A DNA stretch of 8,793 nt, taken from positions 1 through 8,793 of the forward strand of contig CAZXTF010000028.1 of the NCBI GenBank assembly GCA_964643605.1. Reading direction: 5' to 3'. The notes beneath the pieces were generated by a model, which was not told the origin of the DNA, made no database searches, and worked only from the letters and a program-made list of their open reading frames with translations. The stretch is from CAMTWJ01 sp964643605. GTDB lineage: Bacteria; Patescibacteriota; Saccharimonadia; Saccharimonadales; 2-12-FULL-41-12. Position 1 is the stretch's first letter. Every line of letters begins with the position of its first letter. Shown here in pieces: positions 1-5,694 of the stretch. Both the position numbers and the translations under genes were made by a program.

Positions 1-588
1 CTCATGCATAGCAGCCACCTTGGTTTGGATAGAAGTCAATTTGCTGTCTACCCCCCCCATGTAATCCGCAATTTTTTCTTGTTCAGGCTTTTGCGGAATA
101 GAAACGTCAACGTCAGCCACTTCTTTTTGTCCGATAGTTGTCATTGTTGTGGTAGTTCCGTACCTCATTAGCTGGCGGCGAGCCGTACTAGACTTGGATA
201 GGTAATACATGAACTCGTGATTGACTTTATTTGTGTCGGGAATCAATTTGATAAGGTGACCATCAAAAGTGATATCGTTTTCGTCACCAAGATATATATT
301 GGTGTAAGCAATACCTTCTTTGACCAGAGATGAACGTGTAAAAAATAAGTCTCCGTTTTTAACTCGATTTCGCTCGAATTCTATATCACTAATCGCAACC
401 TTTGTTAGTGAGGCACTATCAATAAAACCATCGACATACATATCCTTAACATTTATAAGCTTATAGCCACTACCAACCTTTTTCGGGTCATTAAAAACAC
501 CATTCGATAGACCACCGTCGGCAAGGCTGCCGAGCTTCTTCATCTGCCACTCATCAGTAAACTCTGGAAAACGCAGTTGCGGAGTCAT
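1..588 (-). CDS. hsdS: Type I restriction specificity subunit HsdS, 5' part (gene runs off the left edge)
   Basis: This is the DNA-recognition subunit of a type I restriction-modification enzyme. It would assemble with HsdM, and with HsdR where present, and choose the methylated target. The 196 visible codons start with the HsdS-type N-terminus MTPQLRFPEFTDEW. The first target recognition domain follows (about residues 15-165) and ends in TIGQKEVADVDVSIP. The conserved EQEKIADYMGGVDSKL segment (about 169-184) then opens the central helical spacer. The second recognition domain and the C-terminus lie outside the window. The ATG at 588 is supported by GGAGG 8 bases upstream and by a 4-base ATGA overlap with the PIN gene's stop. 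A G8 run covers codons 177-180, and a shift of either sign truncates the protein just after the first recognition domain. The family call is confident. The DNA target cannot be read from sequence. Confidence 0.93.
   Translation of the reverse strand, partial: MTPQLRFPEFTDEWQMKKLGSLADGGLSNGVFNDPKKVGSGYKLINVKDMYVDGFIDSASLTKVAISDIEFERNRVKNGDLFFTRSSLVKEGIAYTNIYLGDENDITFDGHLIKLIPDTNKVNHEFMYYLSKSSTARRQLMRYGTTTTMTTIGQKEVADVDVSIPQKPEQEKIADYMGGVDSKLTSIQTKVAAMHE
51..58 (-). repeat. G8 homopolymer tract inside hsdS (candidate phase-variation tract)
   Basis: Eight consecutive G on the coding strand (C on the plus strand) lie in the codons for Met177-Gly-Gly-Val180 of HsdS. As given, the frame is open. 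Losing one G reads ATG GGG GGG TAG, an immediate stop using bases 48-50. Gaining one G reads on for about 16 more codons to a TGA near the window edge. I saw no other G or C run of this length in the window. Slippage in vivo is an inference. Confidence 0.75.
558..588 (-). repeat. hsdS start-region copy of a 31-base leader shared with the PIN gene
   Basis: The first 31 bases of hsdS match the first 31 bases of the PIN gene (1049-1079, same strand) at 25 positions. The encoded peptides are MTPQLRFPEF and MIPQLRLPES, identical at seven of ten residues. This motif is normal for HsdS, so this is the likely parental copy. Confidence 0.75.
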
Positions 589-1079
589 TTAATATTCCTC
601 CAGAGCAATGCACTATAGCCAAACTCTTGTGATGTATCAAATAGTCTTTTGTCATCAGTCAAAAGAGTTAATCCGTTTACATGTGCTGTTATGGCAATGA
701 GCGCATCCTTAGGATTGTTACTCGGTTTAGACTTTAGGGTCTTCCCTTTGGTTTTGGAATCCAGATTGGCTATAAACTGATTAAGTAAGGCTCCGTCGGT
801 CAGGTATGCATTATCAAGCCTAGATACGTCCAGTATAAAGCCATAAGTTGGTAGATCATCTTCAGAAACAACTATATTTAGTTTATCGAGAAGCAGTTTT
901 CGAGTCGAAGCATCTTTTGTGTCACTTAGCTCATCAGCCTGAACATGGGTAATATATAAAGGGACTTCCAAATCAACTAGTTCAGAAATGCTCGAAGGGT
1001 CATCGAGTAAGCGACTGAATATATTTGTATCTAACATTAATCCATTGATAGACTCTGGAAGACGAAGTTGTGGGATCAT
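585..1079 (-). CDS. PIN-domain ribonuclease-like protein embedded in the hsd operon
   Basis: This 164-residue protein has a PIN fold, the metal-dependent RNase domain typical of VapC-like toxins. The acidic residues expected for the active site are visible: D17 in LMLDTN, E50 in QADEL, D125 in NPKDALI, and D142/D143 in LLTDDKRLFD. The reading frame extends upstream to 1106, but the ATG at 1079 is preferred. It forms an ATGA overlap with the DUF4160 stop and has GGAG 7 bases upstream. It also begins with MIPQLRLPES, which is nearly the HsdS N-terminus. Its own stop overlaps the hsdS start in a second ATGA. No conventional small DNA-binding VapB-type antitoxin is adjacent, so the partner, if any, may be the upstream DUF4160 protein or the R-M complex itself. 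The PIN call is firm. The target RNA and a role in defence are inference. Confidence 0.85.
   Translation of the reverse strand: MIPQLRLPESINGLMLDTNIFSRLLDDPSSISELVDLEVPLYITHVQADELSDTKDASTRKLLLDKLNIVVSEDDLPTYGFILDVSRLDNAYLTDGALLNQFIANLDSKTKGKTLKSKPSNNPKDALIAITAHVNGLTLLTDDKRLFDTSQEFGYSALLWRNIK
1049..1079 (-). repeat. HsdS-like leader at the start of the PIN gene
   Basis: This copy of the hsdS start-region leader forms the first ten codons of the PIN gene. It lies ahead of the first PIN beta strand (LMLDTN). It shares 25 of 31 bases with 558-588. Both copies are preceded by a TGGAG Shine-Dalgarno core and both sit in an ATGA overlap. It looks like a recombination scar or the fossil of a second hsdS start. 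Convergence is less likely but not excluded. Confidence 0.65.
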
Positions 1080-1438
1080 GTTATCGCTCCATGAAATTTT
1101 TCCCACAATATTTTTCCCTTCTCAAGTCGACCGTCTTCACCTAGCCACTTTCTGACGACTTTATCTAATCGAGGATTCGATGACTCTATAGGTTCTCCTG
1201 TTAGCAGGCTGTACTTTGCTATCTGGTGATTGTTTTCGCTAACATGAAAATGTGCTGGAGGGTGATCTGATGTATTAATGACAAATTGATAATTTTTAAA
1301 CGATGCGAACAAGGCGTTTTTGACATATTCATTTTTAATGTAATTTGCTGTTGGAAACTTATTTAAATGACTGCCTAGCTGATATAGGAACTGCTGTAGT
1401 CCGCCAGGGTAATTGTTCGTGTCGTCCATTTCGTTCAA
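1076..1438 (-). CDS. DUF4160-domain protein, possible toxin-antitoxin-like partner
   Basis: This protein of up to 120 residues (TTG start at 1438) has a DUF4160-like core. The marker is SDHPPAHFHV, a histidine-rich motif in the middle of the protein, followed by a helical C-terminus rich in charged residues. The family is small and of unknown function, and is usually found beside DUF2442 in toxin-antitoxin-like pairs. No DUF2442 gene is present, and the next gene is a PIN nuclease. The start is uncertain: TTG at 1438 or ATG at 1429, giving 117 residues. Neither has a well-spaced Shine-Dalgarno sequence on the linear mRNA. The stop overlaps the PIN start (ATGA). The N-terminal 55 or so residues lie ahead of the motif and resemble nothing I can name. 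The domain call rests on one motif and on size, so it is moderate. The function is unknown. Confidence 0.65.
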   Translation of the reverse strand: MNEMDDTNNYPGGLQQFLYQLGSHLNKFPTANYIKNEYVKNALFASFKNYQFVINTSDHPPAHFHVSENNHQIAKYSLLTGEPIESSNPRLDKVVRKWLGEDGRLEKGKILWEKFHGAIT

Positions 1439-1464
1439 AACGGCGAATTTACGCCGAGCTCCTT
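1437..1464 (-). promoter_or_regulatory. Hairpin over the NYN stop codon with displaced Shine-Dalgarno for the DUF4160 gene
   Basis: On the mRNA strand AAGGAG (1464-1459) is followed by CGGCG, a six-base loop containing the NYN stop codon, and CGCCG (stem 1456-1452 with 1445-1441), then UUUU. The Shine-Dalgarno is 29 bases from ATG 1429 and 20 from TTG 1438, too far if linear. Folding the hairpin cuts these to about 13 and 4. It could bridge the ribosome site, help restart after the NYN stop, or act as a weak terminator. A five-pair stem is short for the last role. Confidence 0.4.
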
Positions 1465-2126
1465 TTGTTGATTTTCTTGTTGTTGGGCTTGTTGACTTTT
1501 TTACCTTTTTTTGCTATATTTGGAGTATCACCATGACCAGGCAGGCCTAAGGATGAATTCCGATCGCCGCTCCTGGTCTTTTTTGTTGGAAGTGGTTTTA
1601 GGATACTCCTGATATCGCTCACAAAACGGAGTTTGAGACGATAGTTATTGAGTAGGCGTGAGTACCTATGACGGTTTGGTACAAAAATATAGTCTAATTT
1701 ACCTAGCTCGTCGATATATTGGTATGTACTCAAGAAATCACCATCTCCTGATATAAAGATCGCTTTGTCGTACTCATTAATTAATTTTGCTGCTGCATGC
1801 AAGGTGATATCGGTGTCAACATTGCCTTTTACTACAAGTTTTTTATCTTTGTTGTAGTACCAGAGAACTTGTTTAAAAACCACAGTGTACCCTGCTTTTT
1901 GGAGACTGATATATAGTTCGTTATGATCTGGTACCAAGCCCAGGAACAGGTAGGCTTGCGTGACTCCATATTTTTCTCGCAAGTGGCGGCGAAAACGTGC
2001 ATAGTCGAGCTTTTGACCTTTGTAAAGTAATTTTCCTTTTGAGTTAATAACATCGTTCTTTATACCTAAATGCAAATTTTGTGCATCTATAAAGGCGTAG
2101 ACCTTTTTCTTGTTATTGTTTTTCAT
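1449..2126 (-). CDS. NYN-domain (LabA/DUF88-like) ribonuclease-like protein
   Basis: This 225-residue protein has an N-terminal NYN domain, a metal-dependent RNase fold related to PIN. The visible family signatures are FIDAQNLHLG (D14, N17), KGNVDTDITLHA (D104, D106) and ISGDGDF (D128, D130). After about residue 180 the protein becomes a Lys/Arg/Asn-rich tail with little predicted structure, suitable for RNA or DNA contact. The ATG at 2126 overlaps the hsdM stop (ATGA), and GGAGG within the last hsdM codons lies 6-7 bases upstream, so it is translationally coupled to hsdM. Its place between hsdM and hsdS, with another PIN-fold nuclease downstream, suggests that it works with or is controlled by the type I enzyme. 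The domain assignment is confident. The substrate and the link to defence are inferred. Confidence 0.85.
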   Translation of the reverse strand: MKNNNKKKVYAFIDAQNLHLGIKNDVINSKGKLLYKGQKLDYARFRRHLREKYGVTQAYLFLGLVPDHNELYISLQKAGYTVVFKQVLWYYNKDKKLVVKGNVDTDITLHAAAKLINEYDKAIFISGDGDFLSTYQYIDELGKLDYIFVPNRHRYSRLLNNYRLKLRFVSDIRSILKPLPTKKTRSGDRNSSLGLPGHGDTPNIAKKGKKVNKPNNKKINKRSSA

Positions 2127-3688
2127 TTGTCGCCTCCGAATGGGGTTGGGATGCCGAGCTCACGAGTGTATTTGGCTATCTTTTTGTCGATTTCTGCTGA
2201 TTGCTTGTCGAGTTTACGGATTTCTGCCACGACTGCATCAATATCGATTTCTTCTTCCTCTTCGAACGTGTCGACGTAGCGTGGAATATTGAGGTTGTAG
2301 TCGTTTTCTGCGATTTCTGCCAGGTCTGCAACGTAGCTGTATTTGTCTTCTGCTTCACGCTTTTCGTAGGTGTTTATGATTTTATCGATATCGCTTTCTC
2401 GCAGGCGGTTTTGGTTTTTGCCCTTTTCGAAATGCTTGCTGGCGTCGATAAACAATACATCTTTTGGTGCTGTGCGACATTTTTTAAACACCAAAATACT
2501 GGCTGGGATAGATGTGCCAAAGAACAGATTAGCAGGCAAGCCGATAACGGCGTCTAGATAGTTTTTGTTTTCTATCAAGAATTTGCGGATGTGTCCCTCG
2601 GCTGCGCCACGGAACAGCACGCCATGCGGCATAACCACCGCCATGGTGCCGTTTTCGGCCAACTGATAGACCATGTGCTGAATAAAGGCGTAGTCGGCCT
2701 TGCTGCTGGGTGCAAGCTTGCCGTACTGTGCAAAGCGCTCGTCACTGAGGTGAATTGGGTTTGCCGACCATTTAGCACTAAAAGGTGGATTGGCTACGAT
2801 AGCTTCAAAACGGCGCTCGGCATGTTGCGGGTGTTCCAAAGTGTCTTCTTGTTTTATGTCAAAGTCTGCATAGTGCACATCGTGCAAGATCATATTCATG
2901 CGGGCAAGGTTGTAAGTAGTATTGTTGAGCTCTTGGCCGAAAAAGCGGTCGACGTGGTCGACGTATTTGGCAACACGAAGCAGCAACGAGCCAGAGCCAC
3001 AAGTTGGGTCGTAAACAGAAGAAAGGCGTTTTTTGTTGCTCGTAACAATACGGGCCAGAATTTGCGAGACTTCTTGGGGCGTATAGTACTCTCCTGCTTT
3101 TTTACCTGCACCACTGGCAAATTGACCAATTAGATATTCGTAAGCGTCACCAAGAATGTCTATCTGAGAATTCTCTAACTGGAAATCTATTTTGTCGAGA
3201 TGCACAAGAACTTTGGCAATAAGCTCGTTGCGCTGACTGACTGTTTTGCCTAGCTTGCTAGCGTTTAGGTCTAGCTCGCTAAAGAGTTTGTCAAAGTCGT
3301 CTTCGCTATCGGTGCCCATGGTGCTAGATTCGATAGCATTGAGAATGCGCTGGAGGTCTTCGTTGAGGTTATCGTTGGTTGCGCCGTGCTGTGCCACATA
3401 GCGAAACAGCTCCGTAGGTTTGAGGAAATAGCCAAGTTTATCGAGAGCAGCTGTCTTAATCGCCTCTACGTATTCTTCTGACTTTGGGTCATCGATAACC
3501 TGCAGGTATGTCTTGCCGTCGGGTTTCAAGAGGCCGTTTGCGTAAAGCTCTATCTTTTCTGAGAGGTATTTGTAAAAGATGAAGCCAAGAATATAGTCAC
3601 GAAATTCATCAGCATCCATTTTGCCACGTAGTTCGTTGGCTATGTTCCAAAGTTGTGTTTGTAGCTGTTTCTTCTGATCTTCTGACAC
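2123..3688 (-). CDS. hsdM: Type I restriction-modification DNA methyltransferase subunit HsdM
   Basis: This is the N6-adenine methyltransferase of a type I R-M enzyme, which uses S-adenosylmethionine and is directed by HsdS. The 521 residues match the usual family length. An N-terminal helical HsdM domain (about 5-150) is followed by the catalytic domain, with GEYYTPQEV (199-207), the SAM-binding motif DPTCGSG (227-233) and the catalytic NPPF (300-303). The acidic stretch TFEEEEEIDID and a coiled-coil-like C-terminus (about 474-510) probably contact HsdS. All key residues are intact. The start is GTG at 3688, chosen because AAGGAG (3702-3697) lies 8 bases upstream and the HsdM-like N-terminus begins there. 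It is first in its operon, about 20 bases downstream of the expected transcription start. The stop overlaps the NYN gene's ATG. Confidence 0.97.
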   Translation of the reverse strand: MSEDQKKQLQTQLWNIANELRGKMDADEFRDYILGFIFYKYLSEKIELYANGLLKPDGKTYLQVIDDPKSEEYVEAIKTAALDKLGYFLKPTELFRYVAQHGATNDNLNEDLQRILNAIESSTMGTDSEDDFDKLFSELDLNASKLGKTVSQRNELIAKVLVHLDKIDFQLENSQIDILGDAYEYLIGQFASGAGKKAGEYYTPQEVSQILARIVTSNKKRLSSVYDPTCGSGSLLLRVAKYVDHVDRFFGQELNNTTYNLARMNMILHDVHYADFDIKQEDTLEHPQHAERRFEAIVANPPFSAKWSANPIHLSDERFAQYGKLAPSSKADYAFIQHMVYQLAENGTMAVVMPHGVLFRGAAEGHIRKFLIENKNYLDAVIGLPANLFFGTSIPASILVFKKCRTAPKDVLFIDASKHFEKGKNQNRLRESDIDKIINTYEKREAEDKYSYVADLAEIAENDYNLNIPRYVDTFEEEEEIDIDAVVAEIRKLDKQSAEIDKKIAKYTRELGIPTPFGGDK

Positions 3689-3716
3689 CTCAGTGTCTCC
3701 TTAAATATTAGTGTAC

Positions 3717-3725
3717 ATTATACCA
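3717..3725 (-). promoter_or_regulatory. Extended -10 promoter of the hsd operon
   Basis: On the minus strand the sequence reads TGG TATAAT: a perfect -10 hexamer (3722-3717) with the TGN extension. There is no good -35 at 16-18 bases, which extended -10 promoters tolerate. The expected transcript start, near 3709-3711, leaves a leader of about 22 bases carrying the AAGGAG used by hsdM. Confidence 0.7.
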
Positions 3726-3726
3726 C

Positions 3727-3746
3727 TTTTCCTCTGTTTTCCTGAG
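3727..3746. repeat. Tandem 10-base near-repeat between the divergent hsdM and glycosylase promoters
   Basis: TTTTCCTCTG is followed directly by TTTTCCTGAG, matching at 8 of 10 positions. It lies just upstream of the hsdM -10, over the place of a -35 box. The second copy also makes an imperfect inverted repeat with GAAAA at 3749-3753. It could be an operator, or only a pyrimidine-rich spacer. Confidence 0.3.
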
Positions 3747-3763
3747 AAGAAAATGAGCTATTT

Positions 3764-3772
3764 TGCTATAGT
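3764..3772 (+). promoter_or_regulatory. Extended -10 promoter of the DNA glycosylase gene
   Basis: TGC TATAGT reads as an extended -10 box one mismatch from consensus. Transcription would begin at about 3778-3780, only a few bases before the ATG at 3784. No Shine-Dalgarno is present, so the mRNA is probably leaderless. This also argues against the TTG at 3772 as start, since it overlaps the -10 box. Confidence 0.55.
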
Positions 3773-3783
3773 TGAGTGAACTA

Positions 3784-4353
3784 ATGAGTATGAATCTTGA
3801 GTTTTTAGATCAACCTGCTTCTGTGGTGGCGCCGCAGCTTTTGGGGTGTATTTTGGAGCGAGAGATACAGGGCAAGATTGCTCGAGTGCAGATTGTCGAG
3901 ACCGAAGCCTATGACCAGACAGATGTAGCCAGCCATAGCTATAGCGGCGAAACACTCCGTACCAAAGTAATGTTTGGTGAACCAGGGCATCTGTATGTGT
4001 ATTTTACGTACGGCATGCACTATTGTTGCAACATTGTGGTTGGCGAAAAGGGGCATGGTTCTGCCGTGCTGGTTCGGGCGGTTGAGCCGTTGGTTGGCGA
4101 AGATTTATTACAAGCCAACAGAGGTAAAAATGGCATAGAAATTAGCAATGGCCCTGCAAAATTATGCCAAGCGCTCGGTATAGATAAAAGCATGAACGGG
4201 CATAATTTGCTCAATTCCCCACTTCGTCTAATTCCGGAAAAACCGCTGCCCAAAAGCCAGATAGTACAAACTACACGAATCGGCATATCCAAAGGAAAAG
4301 ACGTAAAATGGCGGTTTTACATCAAAAATAATCCATACGTATCTGTTAAATAG
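3784..4353 (+). CDS. mpg: 3-methyladenine DNA glycosylase (AAG/MPG family)
   Basis: This base-excision repair enzyme flips out and removes alkylated or deaminated purines such as 3-methyladenine and hypoxanthine. It is monofunctional, with no lyase step. The 189 residues cover the whole bacterial-length family. Residues aligning with human AAG are visible: ETEAY with catalytic Glu41 and Tyr43, His51 in VASHSYSG, the intercalating-loop tyrosines 73 and 76 in LYVYFTYGM, Arg98 in LVRAVEP, NGPAKLCQALG (122-132) and the C-terminal WRFYIKNNPYVSV. ATG 3784 is preferred over the in-frame TTG at 3772, which lies in the promoter. ATG 3790 is also possible. It is transcribed divergently from hsdM and is not clearly in an operon with aspS, which has its own -10 box. 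The assignment is secure; the exact start is less so. Confidence 0.95.
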   Translation: MSMNLEFLDQPASVVAPQLLGCILEREIQGKIARVQIVETEAYDQTDVASHSYSGETLRTKVMFGEPGHLYVYFTYGMHYCCNIVVGEKGHGSAVLVRAVEPLVGEDLLQANRGKNGIEISNGPAKLCQALGIDKSMNGHNLLNSPLRLIPEKPLPKSQIVQTTRIGISKGKDVKWRFYIKNNPYVSVK

Positions 4354-4366
4354 ATTAAAAAGACGA

Positions 4367-4372
4367 TATACT
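4367..4372 (+). promoter_or_regulatory. -10 box of aspS
   Basis: TATACT (5 of 6 to consensus) ends 11 bases before the aspS ATG, placing transcription start at about 4379-4380. No convincing -35 or Shine-Dalgarno is visible. The gene therefore looks leaderless or nearly so, with readthrough from the glycosylase gene 30 bases upstream also possible. Confidence 0.5.
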
Positions 4373-4383
4373 ATAGAAAATTT

Positions 4384-5694
4384 ATGAGAACTCTTACGAA
4401 TAAATTGCCAGACCATATTGATCAATCTGTTTTGATTGAGGGGTGGTTGCACAAAAAACGCCTACTTGGTGGCCTAACTTTTATCAACGTGCGAGATCGT
4501 AGTGGCCTAGCACAAGTGCTGATAAAAGATAAAGACGAAGTAGAGAAGCTTCGTGGTTTGCAGATTGGCACCGTGCTGCGAGTAAAAGGTACGGTAACCA
4601 AAGACGAACGAGCTCCTGGCGGGGTTGAAGTGCACGAGCCTGAGCTTGAAGTGTTGGTGCCTGTTACAGATGAGCCGCCCATTGAGATTGACAAGCCGCT
4701 CAATCACAAGTCAGACAACCTGGACACATTGTTTGAGTATCGGGTAATTGGTCTGCGCAATGTGCTAGAAACCAATATTTTTAAGGTGCAAGCTGCAGTA
4801 AAAGAAGCTGCCCGGCAATACTTTCATGCTCAAGACTTTACCGAGTTTAACTCGCCAAAGCTGCTGCCAGAGGCTACCGAAGGCGGTGCGGAGGTGTTTA
4901 AGCTCGATTATTTTGGTAAGGAAGCCACGCTCGCCCAAAGTGCACAATTTTATAAGCAGATTATGGTGGGTGTGTTTGAGCGAGCGTATGAGATTAACCC
5001 AACGTATCGAGCAGAGCTGAGCGCTACAACTCGACACATGACAGAGTTTATCCATATAGATGCCGAGATGGGCTTTGTAGACTTCGATGGGCTACTGCAG
5101 ACTGTTGAAGGGCTTTTGAAGTCTGTGTGCGAGGCAGTGTGGCAGGAGAAAAAGGCCGAGCTTGAGTCTCTGCGGGCCAAGCCAGTTGTGCTACCCAAAG
5201 AGATCCCCCGATTGAGTTTGGAAGAAATTCACGAACTGTATACCGAGGCTACCAGCACAGATACAAAGGGCGAAAAGGATTTACGGCCAGATGAAGAACG
5301 CTGGATTACCGACTACACAGCAGAGAAATACGGCAGCGAGGCGGTGTTTGTTGTGGACTGGCCAGCCGATGAAATGAAGTTTTATCATAAAAAGTCTAAG
5401 AAAGATTCTAACTTTGCCGAGCGAGCAGACCTGATTTTTCGAGGAGTTGAGATTGCCACAATCAGTATGCGTGAACACCGCTACGACGTACTAGTCGAAC
5501 AGCTGAGAACTATTGCAGGCGGTAACCCAGAAGACGATGGCTTTAAGTATTATTTGCAGGCCTTTAAGTATGGCTTGCCTCCGCACGGCGGCTTTGGCAT
5601 GGGCTTGGAGCGGTTAACTCAGAAAATCGTGGGACTCAATAACGTCAAAGAGGCTACCCTCTTCCCTCGTGACATCAACCGACTTACTCCGTAG
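4384..5694 (+). CDS. aspS: Aspartyl-tRNA synthetase, archaeal type, probably non-discriminating (Asp/Asn)
   Basis: This class II synthetase attaches aspartate to tRNA(Asp) and probably also to tRNA(Asn), for later conversion by GatCAB. The 436 residues fit the archaeal-type enzyme; the usual bacterial AspRS is much longer because of an inserted GAD domain, which is absent here. An N-terminal OB-fold anticodon-binding domain (about 15-100) carries GWLHKKRLLGGL. The catalytic core has QSAQFYKQ (185-192), motif 2 with PTYRAELSATTRHMTEF, and motif 3 GGFGMGLERLT (402-412), ending in the archaeal-type LFPRDINRLTP. His23 after GW and prolines at 98-99 resemble the residues associated with tRNA(Asn) acceptance in non-discriminating enzymes. 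That reading is from memory and is tentative. An AsnRS is less likely because the C-terminal LFPRD motif is the AspRS form. The last 11 bases overlap the end of the convergent ndh gene. Confidence 0.93.
   Translation: MRTLTNKLPDHIDQSVLIEGWLHKKRLLGGLTFINVRDRSGLAQVLIKDKDEVEKLRGLQIGTVLRVKGTVTKDERAPGGVEVHEPELEVLVPVTDEPPIEIDKPLNHKSDNLDTLFEYRVIGLRNVLETNIFKVQAAVKEAARQYFHAQDFTEFNSPKLLPEATEGGAEVFKLDYFGKEATLAQSAQFYKQIMVGVFERAYEINPTYRAELSATTRHMTEFIHIDAEMGFVDFDGLLQTVEGLLKSVCEAVWQEKKAELESLRAKPVVLPKEIPRLSLEEIHELYTEATSTDTKGEKDLRPDEERWITDYTAEKYGSEAVFVVDWPADEMKFYHKKSKKDSNFAERADLIFRGVEIATISMREHRYDVLVEQLRTIAGGNPEDDGFKYYLQAFKYGLPPHGGFGMGLERLTQKIVGLNNVKEATLFPRDINRLTP

Noticed and set aside
1080..1106. Upstream extension of the PIN gene to an in-frame ATG at 1106
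   Set aside because: It would overlap DUF4160 by about 30 bases and add nine residues with no domain meaning. The ATG at 1079 has GGAG, an ATGA overlap and the HsdS-like leader.
1345..1536. Plus-strand reading frame of 63 codons with a very hydrophobic, membrane-like end
   Set aside because: It is antisense to the Lys/Asn-rich NYN tail and the DUF4160 start. Antisense of AAA/AAC-rich coding sequence automatically yields Phe/Leu/Val runs. No promoter or ribosome site supports it.
2123..2140. UGA recoding to glycine, as in Gracilibacteria or SR1
   Set aside because: TGA ends hsdM, the DUF4160 gene and the PIN gene exactly at ATGA overlaps, and no in-frame TGA interrupts any recognised gene, so it works as stop here.
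2591..3133. Long plus-strand frame of 180 codons opposite hsdM
   Set aside because: It lies wholly inside the unmistakable hsdM gene, shows no recognisable domain and has no initiation signals. It is a shadow frame.
3772..3783. TTG start for the DNA glycosylase
   Set aside because: The TTG lies at the end of the likely -10 box and lacks a ribosome site. ATG 3784 or 3790 fits the promoter and the family length.
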